Source of the DNA: Paenibacillus physcomitrellae
GTDB lineage: Bacteria; Bacillota; Bacilli; Paenibacillales; Paenibacillaceae
DNA: 64,000 nucleotides
Reading direction: 5' to 3'
Assembly (NCBI RefSeq): GCF_002240225.1
Contig: NZ_CP022584.1
Span: forward strand, 2,439,001-2,503,000
The notes under the pieces are model-generated. The model made no database searches and was not told where the DNA came from. It worked only from the letters and a program-made list of their open reading frames with translations. Shown here piece by piece: positions 8,687 through 17,956 of this stretch; the stretch's first letter is position 1; each line of letters begins with the position of its first letter. The position numbers and the translations under genes are program-made.

Positions 8687-9655
8687 TTATGCGGATTTCT
8701 TCCGGTCGATGAGTACGGCGATCAGGATCACGATCCCTTTGACCACCATCTGGTAGAAGGAAGAGACGCCGAGCAAGTTCAGCCCGTTGTTCAGAATGCC
8801 GATGATCAGCACGCCGATCAAGGTGCCGACGATGCGGCCGCGGCCGCCGGACAAGCTGGTGCCGCCGAGAACAACCGCCGCGATGGCGTCAAGCTCGTAA
8901 GAAGTGCCGGCTGTCGGCTGGGCCGAATTCAGACGGGACGTCAGAATAGCGCCCGCAAGCGCGGAGAGCAGGCCAGCCAGCGCGTAGATCATGATTTTGA
9001 CGCGGGATACTTTGATGCCGGATACGCGGGCCGCTTTTTCGTTGCCGCCGATCGCGTACGTTTTGCGTCCGAAGGACGTTTTATGCAGAACCACCCACAG
9101 GATGGCAAAAGTAATAATCATCGTAACGGCCGGTACTGGAATGCCGAATTGATAACCGCGGCCAAACAGCTGGAACGCCATGCTGTCGCCAAGCCCCGTA
9201 ATCGGGTTACCGTTTGTGTAGACAAGCGTCAAACCTCTGAAGATGGTCATGGTTGCCAAAGTAGCGATAAATGGAGCCATTTTACCCTTGGTGATCATGA
9301 GGCCGTTGACCGCTCCCATAACCCCACCGGCCAGACAGCCGACGATGATCGCGAGAACAGGATCAAGACCTGAAACCATCAGATTAGCGATAAAAGCACT
9401 GGATAAAGCGAGTATCGATCCAACCGACAAGTCGATGCCGCCTGTCAGAATGACGAAGGTCATGCCAAATGCGATCAGCGCGTTAATCGAAACCTGACGC
9501 AGCATATTGAGTATGTTAAGCGGTTCCAAAAAGCTAGGATTCAATACCGAAACGATGATGACCAATATGATCAGGCCCAGCAGCGGTCCAAGCTTTTGCG
9601 TCACCTGAGACAACTGAAATCCTTTGCTTGTTTTTGCTTCATTCATTGTCGACAT
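8687..9655 (-). CDS. rbsC: Ribose ABC transporter permease
   Basis: 322-residue integral membrane permease with 8-10 hydrophobic helices and the family segments GGIDLSVGS, NPITGLG and GGTSLSGGRG. It forms the membrane channel with RbsA. The start at 9655 lies 1-2 nt after the stop of rbsA, with GGGGGGAC in the end of rbsA as RBS; Met4 is an alternative start. Confidence 0.93.
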   Translation of the reverse strand: MSTMNEAKTSKGFQLSQVTQKLGPLLGLIILVIIVSVLNPSFLEPLNILNMLRQVSINALIAFGMTFVILTGGIDLSVGSILALSSAFIANLMVSGLDPVLAIIVGCLAGGVMGAVNGLMITKGKMAPFIATLATMTIFRGLTLVYTNGNPITGLGDSMAFQLFGRGYQFGIPVPAVTMIITFAILWVVLHKTSFGRKTYAIGGNEKAARVSGIKVSRVKIMIYALAGLLSALAGAILTSRLNSAQPTAGTSYELDAIAAVVLGGTSLSGGRGRIVGTLIGVLIIGILNNGLNLLGVSSFYQMVVKGIVILIAVLIDRKKSA

Positions 9656-9656
9656 G

Positions 9657-11138
9657 TTATTGTCCCCCCGTAGCGAGTGTCATGATTTTCTCCTGCGTAG
9701 CTTCTTCCCTGCTCAGTTCGCCCGTGATCCGGCCTTCGTGCACAACCACGATCCGGTCGCTCATGCCGAGCACCTCCGGCAGCTCCGACGATACCATGAT
9801 GATAGCGACGCCGTGTCCGGTCAGTTCGTTCATCAGCTGGTAGATTTCCCGTTTGGCGCCAACGTCAACCCCGCGGGTCGGTTCATCCAGAATGAGCACT
9901 CTCGGACCGATGCCAACCCATTTGGCGATGACCACCTTCTGCTGATTGCCGCCGGACAGGTTGCCTGCCGCCGTTTCGGACGTGTGGGTTTTGATGCGCA
10001 GCCGCTTGATCAGCATATCAACGAACGATTTCTCCTTCTGAGCCGAGATCAGCCCTTTGGAGGTAAAGCTCTTCAGGCTTGGCAGCACCATATTCTCACG
10101 GACGGAAAAATCCAGGATCAACCCTTCATCCTTCCGGTCCTCCGTAATAAAACCGATGCCAAGCTTCACCGCGTCGTCCGGCTTGCGGATCGCGGCTTTC
10201 TTGCCGAACAGCGTCACCTCGCCGCGGTCGAGCGGATCGAGCCCAAACAAGGCGCGCATGATTTCCGTGCGTCCCGAGCCCATCAGCCCGGAGAAACCGA
10301 CAATCTCGCCCTCATGAACCTTAAAGCTGATGTCCTCGAACAGCCCTTTGCGGGAAGCGTGCGCCACCTCAAGCGCCACTTTGCCGGGATTCGGCGTCCG
10401 CGCCGGATAACGTTCCGTCAGCTCGCGGCCAACCATTTTTCGTACCACTTCGTCGAAGTTTGTGTCTGGAATCGCTTGGGTATCGACCGTTCTGCCGTCC
10501 CGCATCACCGTAATCCGGTCGCAGATTTCGAAGATTTCCTCCATCCGATGGGAAATGTAGACGATGGAGACGCCTTCTTTCTTCAGAGAGGCTATCACCT
10601 CAAACAGCTTGCGGATTTCCCGTTCGGTCAGCGCCGACGTTGGTTCATCCATAATGATGACCTTGGTTTCCGTCAGAAGCGCTTTGGCGATTTCGATCAT
10701 CTGCTGCTGGCCCACCGAACACTCTCCGGCTTCGGCGTTGAGCGGAATGTCCACGGACAACTTGCGGAACTGCTCGGCTGCAAGCGCCTTCATTTCCTTC
10801 TCTTTCAAAAGCCCGAAGGACGACGACATCTCGCGCCCGATAAACAGGTTCTGCAGCACGGTCATATCCGGCCATACGTTCAGTTCCTGATGGATAAAAG
10901 CAATGCCCGCTTTCTCCGCTTCCTTCGGATTCGAGAAGTACGTTTCTTTGCCGTCAATCGTAATTGTCCCGGCGTCTTTCACGTACAGGCCGGTCAATAT
11001 ATTCATCATCGTCGATTTCCCGGCCCCGTTTTCGCCCATCAGCGCGTGAACCTCGCCCGGCTCCAGATCAAAATTCACGCCGGACAAAACCTGGTTACTG
11101 CCAAATGCTTTATGAATGCCTTTCATTTCAATACGCAT
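9657..11138 (-). CDS. rbsA: Ribose import ATP-binding protein
   Basis: 493-residue double ABC ATPase. Nucleotide-binding domain 1 (about 5-240) has Walker A GENGAGKST, signature CSVGQQQ and Walker B VIIMDEPTSALT. Domain 2 (about 250-493) has a degenerate Walker A (GLMGSGRTE), signature LSGGNQQK and DEPTRGVD, as in RbsA/MglA. It energises ribose uptake through RbsC. RBS AAGGAGGAG stands 5 nt before the ATG. The longest plus-strand reading frame opposite this gene is an antisense shadow. Confidence 0.94.
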   Translation of the reverse strand: MRIEMKGIHKAFGSNQVLSGVNFDLEPGEVHALMGENGAGKSTMMNILTGLYVKDAGTITIDGKETYFSNPKEAEKAGIAFIHQELNVWPDMTVLQNLFIGREMSSSFGLLKEKEMKALAAEQFRKLSVDIPLNAEAGECSVGQQQMIEIAKALLTETKVIIMDEPTSALTEREIRKLFEVIASLKKEGVSIVYISHRMEEIFEICDRITVMRDGRTVDTQAIPDTNFDEVVRKMVGRELTERYPARTPNPGKVALEVAHASRKGLFEDISFKVHEGEIVGFSGLMGSGRTEIMRALFGLDPLDRGEVTLFGKKAAIRKPDDAVKLGIGFITEDRKDEGLILDFSVRENMVLPSLKSFTSKGLISAQKEKSFVDMLIKRLRIKTHTSETAAGNLSGGNQQKVVIAKWVGIGPRVLILDEPTRGVDVGAKREIYQLMNELTGHGVAIIMVSSELPEVLGMSDRIVVVHEGRITGELSREEATQEKIMTLATGGQ

Positions 11139-11150
11139 AACGGCTCCTCC

Positions 11151-11552
11151 TTATTTCCCGAAATTAACGCCCGCCTGCAAAATCACGTTTGCATACGGCT
11201 TGGCTTCACCCGTGCGGATCACGGCTTTGGCCCTGCGGGTCAGCTGCTTGAACTGCTCATGCGGGCAGTACTCCAGCTCGGCTCCCGCAAATTTATGTTT
11301 CATATATTGAAGCGCTTGCGGATTATCGGCTTCCATTTCCTCCGCCAGCACTACTTTCTCCACAACCATATCCTCGGCCACCGCATTGACGGTGTCTTCG
11401 AAGCTTGGCGACCCTAGCGTCAGCGCCAGGTCGATTTTGGGGACCCCGTCCGGAACGGGTAATCCCACATCGGCAATCACAATGGTATCGGTATGGCCGA
11501 GATCGGCCAGCACTTTGGCAATATGACTATTTAATATTCCCAATTTCTTCAT
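11151..11552 (-). CDS. rbsD: D-ribose pyranase
   Basis: 133-residue cytosolic enzyme converting beta-D-ribopyranose to the furanose form that RbsK uses after ring opening. The N-terminus [22 protein letters not shown] and the segment [17 protein letters not shown] are typical, with the catalytic His at 20. Its length equals the usual family size. It lies between rbsK (2-nt gap) and rbsA (12-nt gap) in the operon. Confidence 0.94.
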   Translation of the reverse strand: MKKLGILNSHIAKVLADLGHTDTIVIADVGLPVPDGVPKIDLALTLGSPSFEDTVNAVAEDMVVEKVVLAEEMEADNPQALQYMKHKFAGAELEYCPHEQFKQLTRRAKAVIRTGEAKPYANVILQAGVNFGK

Positions 11553-11553
11553 C

Positions 11554-12435
11554 TTACATCTGCTCCTCTACCTCTTGGCGCTGCGGCATTCCGCCCTGTG
11601 CTCCGAAACGGGTCACGGACAAGGAGGCAGCACGGTTGGCAAAACGCACGCTGTCATAAACCGGTTTGCCTTCGGCCAGCGCCACCGCAAACGCCGCGTT
11701 AAACGTATCGCCCGCCCCCGTCGTATCCACCACTTCCACCTTGTAAGAAGGCACCAGCACTTCCTGCACGCCGTCGAAATAACGTACACCATTGCTGCCT
11801 TCGGTAATAAACAGCTTGTTCGGATATTTCCGGAGGGCTTCGGCTATGCTGAGATCTTTGAACAGAATCTTCGCTTCGTGTTCGTTTGGCGTGATGTACG
11901 CCGCATTGTCGATGACCTCCTGCGGGATCGGCCTTGCCGGAGCCGGGTTCAGCAGCAGCGGGATGCCCAGCTGTTTAGCCAGCCGGCTGACGTAAACCAC
12001 TGTCTCTTCGGGAATCTCCTGCTGGATCAGCACCATATTCGCGCCGCTGAACGCGTCCACTGCCCTGGAGCTGATATAAGCCGGCGTTACCTCATCATTG
12101 GCGCCTTTCACAACCACGATGCTGTTGTCGCCTTCCGCCAGAATGATATGCGCGGTTCCGCTTTCGCGATGTGTAACCGGTTCCACATACGTTACAGAAA
12201 CTCGGTTGCTCTTGAAGTTCTCCAGAATCTGATCGGCAAACTGATCGTCGCCCACGCGGCCCACCATCGTTACCTCTGCGCCAAGCCGCGCAGCCGCTAC
12301 GGCCTGGTTGGCTCCCTTGCCTCCGGGAACCGTCTTGAAGCTTTCGCCGAGAACCGTTTCACCGGCTCCCGGACGTTTGGATGCCGTCACTACAAGATCT
12401 ACAGCAGAGCTGCCTACCACTACGATATTTGCCAT
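11554..12435 (-). CDS. rbsK: Ribokinase
   Basis: 293-residue PfkB-family kinase making ribose 5-phosphate from ribose and ATP. It shows the N-terminal [15 protein letters not shown] signature (about 38-52) and the C-terminal [17 protein letters not shown] signature with the catalytic Asp in GAGD (about 235-252). It directly follows rbsR (1-nt gap). Confidence 0.95.
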   Translation of the reverse strand: MANIVVVGSSAVDLVVTASKRPGAGETVLGESFKTVPGGKGANQAVAAARLGAEVTMVGRVGDDQFADQILENFKSNRVSVTYVEPVTHRESGTAHIILAEGDNSIVVVKGANDEVTPAYISSRAVDAFSGANMVLIQQEIPEETVVYVSRLAKQLGIPLLLNPAPARPIPQEVIDNAAYITPNEHEAKILFKDLSIAEALRKYPNKLFITEGSNGVRYFDGVQEVLVPSYKVEVVDTTGAGDTFNAAFAVALAEGKPVYDSVRFANRAASLSVTRFGAQGGMPQRQEVEEQM

Positions 12436-12436
12436 G

Positions 12437-13420
12437 TTATTCTTCCGCCTTTCTCGTCGTATCCCGTTCGGTAAACGTTACGGGCATTTGAATTGTAGTT
12501 TGATCAATAGGTTTATTCTCCATAAATGCTATCAGCAGTCTGGCAGCCGCCCTTCCCATATCGTAAGCAGGCTGGCGGACCGTCGTCAGCGAAGGGTTCA
12601 AAATCCGGCTGAGCGGCACATCGTCATACCCGATGATCTGCACGTCTTCCGGCACTCGCTTGCCCAGCCGCAATGCCTCATGCAGCACGGCTGCCGCCAC
12701 GATGTCGTTGCTGGCGATGACCCCGTCCGTATCCGGATATTGGCTGAACAACTGCTCGGCCCAGGTTCCCGCTTCCATAAAGGAAAAAGAAGAAGTCTGG
12801 ATGACATTGTACGAAATCCCCTGCTCCTTCAGCATATCCACGGCGCCTTTGTAACGGTCCTGTGCCGGACGGATATGTTTGGGTCCCTGCATGACCGTTA
12901 CACGGCGGCTGCCCCGGGCTACAAGCTCGCGGGCGGCGATTCGGCCGCCTTCCCGTCCGTCGGAATAAACCGACGGGCTGTCGTCCACCGTCCGATCCAG
13001 AAACACCACCGGGATCTCCAGCTTCCGGTAGGTATCCGTGTCCGGATAGTTGGTGGAAGCGATGACGCCGACCACGTTATTTTGCACAAAGGTCTGGATG
13101 TATTCCTGCTCTTTATCCCGGTCCTCGTCACTGTTGCCGAAGATGATGCGGTAATCGTTCTCCTGCATTTCATCCTCCACCCCGCGGGCCAGCTCAGGGA
13201 AAAACGGGTTCGTGATATCCGGCAGCAAAAGGCCGGTCAGCTTTGATTTTTTCTTATAAAGAGATCTCGCGACCTCATTAGGTGTGTATTGGAGTTCTTT
13301 GATAGCGGTTTCAATATTGCGGCGGGTATCTTCATGGACATAACCTGTTCCGTTGATCATCCGCGACACCGTCGCTACCGAAACGCCTGCCTGTTTAGCT
13401 ACATCTCGAATCGTTGCCAT
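12437..13420 (-). CDS. rbsR: LacI-family ribose operon repressor
   Basis: 327 residues. An N-terminal LacI helix-turn-helix (MATIRDVAKQAGVSVATVSRMING) is followed by a ribose-binding-like effector domain (LLLPDITNPFFPELARGVE, IASNDIVAAAVLHE, IIGYDDVPLSRILNP). The start at 13420 is selected because AAGGAGAG lies 9 nt upstream and the helix-turn-helix begins immediately; an ATG 9 codons earlier is possible. It is first in rbsRKDACB, so it represses itself with the operon. The palindrome at 13452-13465 lies on the promoter start site. Confidence 0.92.
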   Translation of the reverse strand: MATIRDVAKQAGVSVATVSRMINGTGYVHEDTRRNIETAIKELQYTPNEVARSLYKKKSKLTGLLLPDITNPFFPELARGVEDEMQENDYRIIFGNSDEDRDKEQEYIQTFVQNNVVGVIASTNYPDTDTYRKLEIPVVFLDRTVDDSPSVYSDGREGGRIAARELVARGSRRVTVMQGPKHIRPAQDRYKGAVDMLKEQGISYNVIQTSSFSFMEAGTWAEQLFSQYPDTDGVIASNDIVAAAVLHEALRLGKRVPEDVQIIGYDDVPLSRILNPSLTTVRQPAYDMGRAAARLLIAFMENKPIDQTTIQMPVTFTERDTTRKAEE

Positions 13421-13451
13421 AGCTGTTCTCTCCTTGTTAGGAAACACCGTA

Positions 13452-13499
13452 TGGAACCGGTTACACAGTTAAGATAACATATCGTTTGAACGTTGGCAA
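13452..13499 (-). promoter_or_regulatory. rbs operon promoter with LacI/cre-type operator
   Basis: Minus strand: -35 TTGCCA (13494-13499), 17-bp spacer, -10 TATCTT (13471-13476). The operator TGTAACCGGTTCCA (13452-13465) lies just after the -10, over the predicted start site. The palindrome fits an RbsR site and differs from the CcpA cre consensus at one position, so either or both proteins may bind. Confidence 0.7.
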
Positions 13500-13671
13500 G
13501 AGGGGGGTTGAAAGCATAATTTGGAAAATGTTTAAATTTATCCGGAGGCCGGTAAGCCTGGGCCAGCTCCTGCGTGATAAAATAAACGGAGCACCGGGCA
13601 AGTTGATTACATGGTACTTTTTTAAGCTCAAGGAAACAACGGACAACAACAATAAAGGAGAGTGGGCAAGC

Positions 13672-14466
13672 ATGAACACGGAACTGAAAATCATGTCTTT
13701 CAATATACGCACGCTGCACGGGGATGATGGAACGGTTAACTGCTGGGATAACCGGAAAAACCGGGCCGTGCGGGTGATCGACGCTTTTGCGCCGGACGTC
13801 GTCGGCCTGCAGGAAGCCTACGAGGCTCAAACCGATTATCTGCTGAAGCACTCCCGTCTGCCATACCGGTCTATCGGCACCTCCAGACTCGGAGATACAA
13901 GCGATGAATACGTCAATATCCTATATCGGACGGATAAGTTCGACGCCGTTCAAGCGGGCCAGTTCTGGCTTAGCGAAACGCCGGATGTCCCCGGCAGCCG
14001 CAGCTCTCTGGACTCCGACTATCCCCGCATCTGCACTTGGGTTCGTTTGCAGGCCAAGGACGGCAGCGCTGATATTTATTATTTTAATATCCATTTCGCA
14101 CTGAAAGAGGCCGCCCAGGTTCAGGCCGCCAAACTGATGCTGGAGCGGGTCGGGCAGATTGCCGGTTCAACCGGACTTCCAGTCTTTATCGGTGGAGACT
14201 TCAATTCCACGGAACAAGGCGAAGCTTACCTTCTTCTGCAGGGCTCCGATTTCACCGATACCTGGACGCAGTCGGGGCAGGATCTGGCTGGTACCTGCAC
14301 CTTCGGCAATTACACAGGCGATACGGACGGACCACATATCGACTGGATTTTTCAGCGCGGCGCGGGTCCTGTGAAATCGATTGTCATCAACCGCTGGAAC
14401 GAAGACGGCCTCTACCCGTCGGATCATTATCCCGTGGAGCTTACGGTTGAAATTCCGGGGCGGTAG
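13672..14466 (+). CDS. Endonuclease/exonuclease/phosphatase (EEP) family hydrolase
   Basis: 264-residue metal-dependent hydrolase. The EEP hallmarks are in order: IMSFNIR near the start, VVGLQEA (metal-binding Glu about residue 46), FNIHFAL (His about 141), GGDFNST (Asp and Asn about 176-178), HIDWIF (Asp about 223) and PSDHYPV (catalytic His near 253). No signal peptide is visible, so it is probably cytosolic. The substrate could be a phosphodiester, nucleic acid or sugar-phosphate ester and cannot be told from sequence. The start at 13672 is supported by AAAGGAGAG. It stands alone, divergent from the rbs operon, and ends in a strong terminator. Confidence 0.85.
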   Translation: MNTELKIMSFNIRTLHGDDGTVNCWDNRKNRAVRVIDAFAPDVVGLQEAYEAQTDYLLKHSRLPYRSIGTSRLGDTSDEYVNILYRTDKFDAVQAGQFWLSETPDVPGSRSSLDSDYPRICTWVRLQAKDGSADIYYFNIHFALKEAAQVQAAKLMLERVGQIAGSTGLPVFIGGDFNSTEQGEAYLLLQGSDFTDTWTQSGQDLAGTCTFGNYTGDTDGPHIDWIFQRGAGPVKSIVINRWNEDGLYPSDHYPVELTVEIPGR

Positions 14467-14543
14467 AATAACCGGATGTCCTTTCTGTCCTGCCCCGTTA
14501 AATCCGAACTTTTCCTATCGGCCAGCTTAGAAACCGGAACAGA

Positions 14544-14592
14544 AAAGAGCCGCTGGCGGAACGAAATCCGCAGGGGCTCTTGCTTTTTTTTC
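14544..14592 (+). terminator. Rho-independent terminator of the EEP gene
   Basis: Arms AAGAGCC and GGGCTCTT with internal CTGGCGGA pairing, followed by TGCTTTTTTTT. Confidence 0.85.
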
Positions 14593-14629
14593 CTCTTAAT
14601 CGTTTCGGGTCAAAGCCTGCTGAAGCGGG

Positions 14630-15127
14630 TTAAGTAACGTTCGCCCCAGCGTTATTGTCGTGTCTCTTCTGAATCTCATGCACGCCCATAATGACCGCCA
14701 CCAGCTCATAATCATTCAACAGCTCGCTGGAATTGCTGAGTTCGTAAGCGCTCGCCGAAAACCAGCCGCTCACCTTGGCGAACCGGGCTACGACGCCGTA
14801 ATCATTGACGACCTCATATTCCTTGGAGAAAGCCGGGGATAAAATATCGTACTCCCCCCTCCCGTTCGTTTCGTAGGTGTATTTCTTGCTGAAGAAGGTA
14901 AAGCGGCTTCTCAGCTTGCCCAATGTATTTCCGTGGACGTCCTGAACCTCCCAGCGGCCGGAGAAAAAGGGGAATCTCCCGCTGCATACTTGTACGCCAT
15001 TCCCGTAAACCTCAATCGACGATCCAAAAGCGCTCTTCAAATTCAGATAACCAACCCGCTCATTCCGTTCGTTCAAAATTTCCGTTTCGCCGGCATTAAA
15101 AAAATTATCGCGGAAATATAAGTTCAT
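14630..15127 (-). CDS. LURP-one-related (YxjI/tubby-like) protein
   Basis: 165 residues with the beta-rich pattern of the LOR family: NLYFRDNFFNAGETEILNERNERVGY, then repeated strand motifs (VQDVHGNTLGKLRSRFTFFSKKYTYE, YEVVNDYGVVARFAKVSGWFSASAYEL). The fold is related to phospholipid scramblase/tubby barrels; the bacterial function is not established. The start at 15127 has GGAGGTGAGG before it; a longer frame to 15217 has no RBS. AT-rich runs (15140-15175) upstream probably contain the promoter. Confidence 0.7.
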   Translation of the reverse strand: MNLYFRDNFFNAGETEILNERNERVGYLNLKSAFGSSIEVYGNGVQVCSGRFPFFSGRWEVQDVHGNTLGKLRSRFTFFSKKYTYETNGRGEYDILSPAFSKEYEVVNDYGVVARFAKVSGWFSASAYELSNSSELLNDYELVAVIMGVHEIQKRHDNNAGANVT

Positions 15128-15244
15128 CAGCCTCACCTCCATATATCCATCATAAATATATAAATAAATATATAAAGTTATACGAAAGCCCTGAGCTAAG
15201 GTTACATTTTTATCCAATAAACAGGCAGGCCTATCACTCAGCAG

Positions 15245-17401
15245 TTAAGCGGAATGCAGCACACGCATCGCATTCATCACAGCAAACACCGTGACACCGA
15301 CGTCCGAGAAGACGGCCTCCCACATCGTCGCAAAGCCGAAAGCGCCCAGCAGCAGAAAGACCGCTTTTACACCGAACGCAAAAATAATATTCTGCCAGAC
15401 AATCCGCCGCGACCGCTTGGCAATCCGAATGGCATCGGCGATTCTGGAAGGTTTATCGTCCATAATAACGATATCCGCAGCTTCAATCGCCGCATCCGAA
15501 CCCAGACCGCCCATTGCGATGCCAATATCGGCCCGGGCCAGCACCGGCGTATCATTAATGCCGTCCCCGACAAAGATGACCTTGTCTTTAGCAGACTTCC
15601 GCTCCATCAGCCGTTCTATTTGGGCGACTTTCTCTTCCGGTAAAAGCTCGCTGTGAACCTCGTCGATGGCCAGCTGACCGGCCACGGCTTCGGCCGTGGC
15701 TTTCAAGTCGCCCGTCAGCATCACCATTCTCTTGATGCCCAGCTGTTTAAGCGAATGGATCGCTGAAGCCGCATCGGCTTTGATTTCGTCCGCAATAACT
15801 ATATAACCCGCATATTGTCCTCCTACAGCGATGTGTACGGCCGTACCTGTAATATCAGGTTGGACAAACGAAATCTTTGCCCTCTTCATCAGCTTCGCGC
15901 TGCCCGCCAGCACCTTGTTCCCTTCAACCGCTGCCTCAACACCAAAGCCGGAGATCTCGTTCACTTCGCTAACGCCCCACTCCTGCAAACTTCCCTGAAA
16001 GGCGTTTCGGATCGATTCGGCAATCGGGTGATTGGAATGCAGCTCCGCATAAGCCGCATATTTGAGCAGTTCCTCTTGGGCCCACCCTTCTTCCGGAACA
16101 ATCGCCGTGACCTGGAAAGTCCCTTGAGTCAGTGTGCCGGTTTTATCAAAAACCACATATTTCACGGCATTTAAAGCCTCCAGGTAATTGCCGCCTTTAA
16201 CCAGCACCCCCTGCCTGGATGCTGCACCAATCCCGCCGAAGAATCCCAGCGGAATCGAAATGACCAAAGCACACGGACAGGAAATAACCAGAAATACCAA
16301 GGCACGGTACAGCCAATCCGAGAATTCGGCACCGTCCATCACAAGCGGCGGAACCACGGCCAGCAGCAGGGCCAGAGCGACAACAAAAGGCGTATATATC
16401 CGGGCGAACCTGGTGATAAAGTTTTCGGTCTTTGCCTTCTTGCTGCTCGCATGTTCTACCAAATCCAGAATTTTGGCCACGGAGGATTCCCCGAATGTTC
16501 GGGTGACCTCCACCGTGATCATCCCGTTTTTGTTGATGAAACCGGCCAGCACCTCCTGTCCTGCAGTGACCTCTCTTGGCACGGATTCACCGGTTAACGC
16601 GGAGGTATCCACCCTCGTGCTGCCCTCCCTGATGATTCCATCCAGCGGTACCTTCTCGCCGGGCTTCACCAGGATATAGCTTCCTGCTCCTACCTCTTCA
16701 GGCTGGACACGTCTGATTTCGCTGCCGGCCTTCAAATTTGCAAAATCCGGCCGGATATTCATCAGCGAAGTAATCGATTGGCGCGAGCGGTTGACGGCCA
16801 GCCGTTGAAACAGCTCCCCCACCTGGTAGAAGAGCATGACGGCCACTCCCTCCGGGTATTGGCCAATAGCAAATGCTCCAAAGGTCGCCACGGACATCAG
16901 GAAATATTCATCAAAAATCCGGCCTCGACCCATATTCTTCAGCGCCTGCAGAAGAACATCGCCGCCGATGAGCAGGTAAGCTGCCGCAAACCAAAGAAAC
17001 GCTAACCAGCCCGAGAAATCCGCCAGCATACCTGTGGCTGTAATCAAGGCACCGGCTGCAAGACGAAAGATCAGGATCTTGCCAATGACTTGGCTAATAG
17101 ACGAGCTTTTCCCTTCGGATCGACCGGAGCTGCCGGCTTGTTCCCCGCTTCCATTCCCCTCCTTCAACTGCAGTTGAATTCGAGGCTCCAGCTTTTTAAT
17201 GGCTTCAACCGCAGCTTCCCGAATTCTCCCCGTATCCCCCAGTGCGGTTTCTAACGAGAGGGTTTGGGTCATATAGTTGACTGAACAGTTCGATACCCCA
17301 GGAAGCCTACTCACCCCATCTTCAACCTTTCTGGCGCAATTGGCACAGTCCAGACCGACCAGCAGGTATTGCTGTTTAACGGTTTCCTTGGCTTGCTGCA
17401 T
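15245..17401 (-). CDS. cadA: Zn/Cd/Pb-translocating P1B-type ATPase
   Basis: 718-residue metal exporter of the inner membrane. The N-terminal heavy-metal-associated domain carries DCANC (Cys19, Cys22). Eight transmembrane helices surround an actuator domain (TGESVP), the CPC motif in helix 6 (about 376-378), phosphorylation site DKTGTLT (Asp about 417), HP motif (about 456) and GDGINDTPVLARADIG (about 613-628). CPC plus the HMA domain places it in the CadA/ZntA group that exports Zn, Cd and Pb. The DCANC motif lacks the extra Glu-rich loop of some paralogues. It is divergent from a CadC-like repressor; a perfect 20-bp palindrome lies between the genes. Substrate preference is inferred from family. 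Confidence 0.88.
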   Translation of the reverse strand: MQQAKETVKQQYLLVGLDCANCARKVEDGVSRLPGVSNCSVNYMTQTLSLETALGDTGRIREAAVEAIKKLEPRIQLQLKEGNGSGEQAGSSGRSEGKSSSISQVIGKILIFRLAAGALITATGMLADFSGWLAFLWFAAAYLLIGGDVLLQALKNMGRGRIFDEYFLMSVATFGAFAIGQYPEGVAVMLFYQVGELFQRLAVNRSRQSITSLMNIRPDFANLKAGSEIRRVQPEEVGAGSYILVKPGEKVPLDGIIREGSTRVDTSALTGESVPREVTAGQEVLAGFINKNGMITVEVTRTFGESSVAKILDLVEHASSKKAKTENFITRFARIYTPFVVALALLLAVVPPLVMDGAEFSDWLYRALVFLVISCPCALVISIPLGFFGGIGAASRQGVLVKGGNYLEALNAVKYVVFDKTGTLTQGTFQVTAIVPEEGWAQEELLKYAAYAELHSNHPIAESIRNAFQGSLQEWGVSEVNEISGFGVEAAVEGNKVLAGSAKLMKRAKISFVQPDITGTAVHIAVGGQYAGYIVIADEIKADAASAIHSLKQLGIKRMVMLTGDLKATAEAVAGQLAIDEVHSELLPEEKVAQIERLMERKSAKDKVIFVGDGINDTPVLARADIGIAMGGLGSDAAIEAADIVIMDDKPSRIADAIRIAKRSRRIVWQNIIFAFGVKAVFLLLGAFGFATMWEAVFSDVGVTVFAVMNAMRVLHSA

Positions 17402-17435
17402 CTTTACGGCACCTTCCTTCGCTTCTAACGCTAAT

Positions 17436-17455
17436 ATATGAACAATTGTTCATAT
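17436..17455. promoter_or_regulatory. ArsR/SmtB-type operator, perfect 20-bp palindrome
   Basis: ATATGAACAATTGTTCATAT is a perfect inverted repeat and matches the TGAACA...TGTTCA core of ArsR/SmtB-family metal-sensor operators (CzrA, SmtB, CadC type). It lies 35 bp before the cadA start, so binding would block cadA transcription. Confidence 0.8.
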
Positions 17456-17503
17456 GTTCTTTTATTATTATATTCTTGCCTTTCTTTTGCGTCAATGAAT
17501 CGG

Positions 17504-17527
17504 TATAATTTGATGAGAAATCATCAA
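17504..17527 (+). promoter_or_regulatory. -10 element and inverted repeat before the CadC-like gene
   Basis: TATAAT at 17504-17509 is followed at once by TTGATGA-GAAA-TCATCAA (17510-17527), a perfect 7-bp inverted repeat in the predicted start region. It may act as operator or as a 5' hairpin. No good -35 was found at 16-18 bp. Confidence 0.4.
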
Positions 17528-17568
17528 GCTTGAAGAATCTGCATTTCTTAATATGGGTAGGTGAGATT

Positions 17569-17940
17569 ATGAAATATGAAGAAATAACGGCAGAGGAATG
17601 CGATCTTACCTGCAACGGAACGGATGGTAACCTGCAGACGGTGAAATCCGCTATGCTGAAAGGAGACTCTGCCGTCCAGATGGCTGATTGGTTTAAAGCA
17701 TTCAGCGATCCGACTCGGATCAGAATCGTAGATGCCCTACGGCAGAAAGAGCTTTGCGTTCATGATTTGACCGTGCTGCTGGAAATGGGGCAATCCGCTG
17801 TCTCTCATCAGCTGCGTTATCTGAGAAATTTACGAATCGTAAAGCGGCGCAAACTGGGGAAAACCGTCTTTTATTCCCTGGATGATACGCATATTGAGCA
17901 AATTTTCGTACAAACCCTTCAGCATATTACGCACGAATGA
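17569..17940 (+). CDS. cadC: CadC-like ArsR-family metal-sensing repressor
   Basis: 123-residue winged-helix repressor. Like S. aureus CadC it has an N-terminal Cys pair (Cys11 and Cys15 in ECDLTC) and the helix motif ELCVxDL, with Cys63; CadC has Cys58-x-Cys60 there, and this protein has Cys63-x-His65. DNA-recognition helix is QSAVSHQLRYLR. Metal (Cd, Pb, Zn) would release it from DNA and open cadA. The start at 17569 is preceded by TAGGTGAG. It is divergent from cadA and 16 nt upstream of a TetR gene with which it may be cotranscribed. Confidence 0.85.
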   Translation: MKYEEITAEECDLTCNGTDGNLQTVKSAMLKGDSAVQMADWFKAFSDPTRIRIVDALRQKELCVHDLTVLLEMGQSAVSHQLRYLRNLRIVKRRKLGKTVFYSLDDTHIEQIFVQTLQHITHE

Positions 17941-17956
17941 AAAGGAAGAGATAACG

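Noticed and set aside
9624..11417. 597-codon plus-strand open frame
   Set aside because: Antisense to rbsA and rbsD; no family resemblance.
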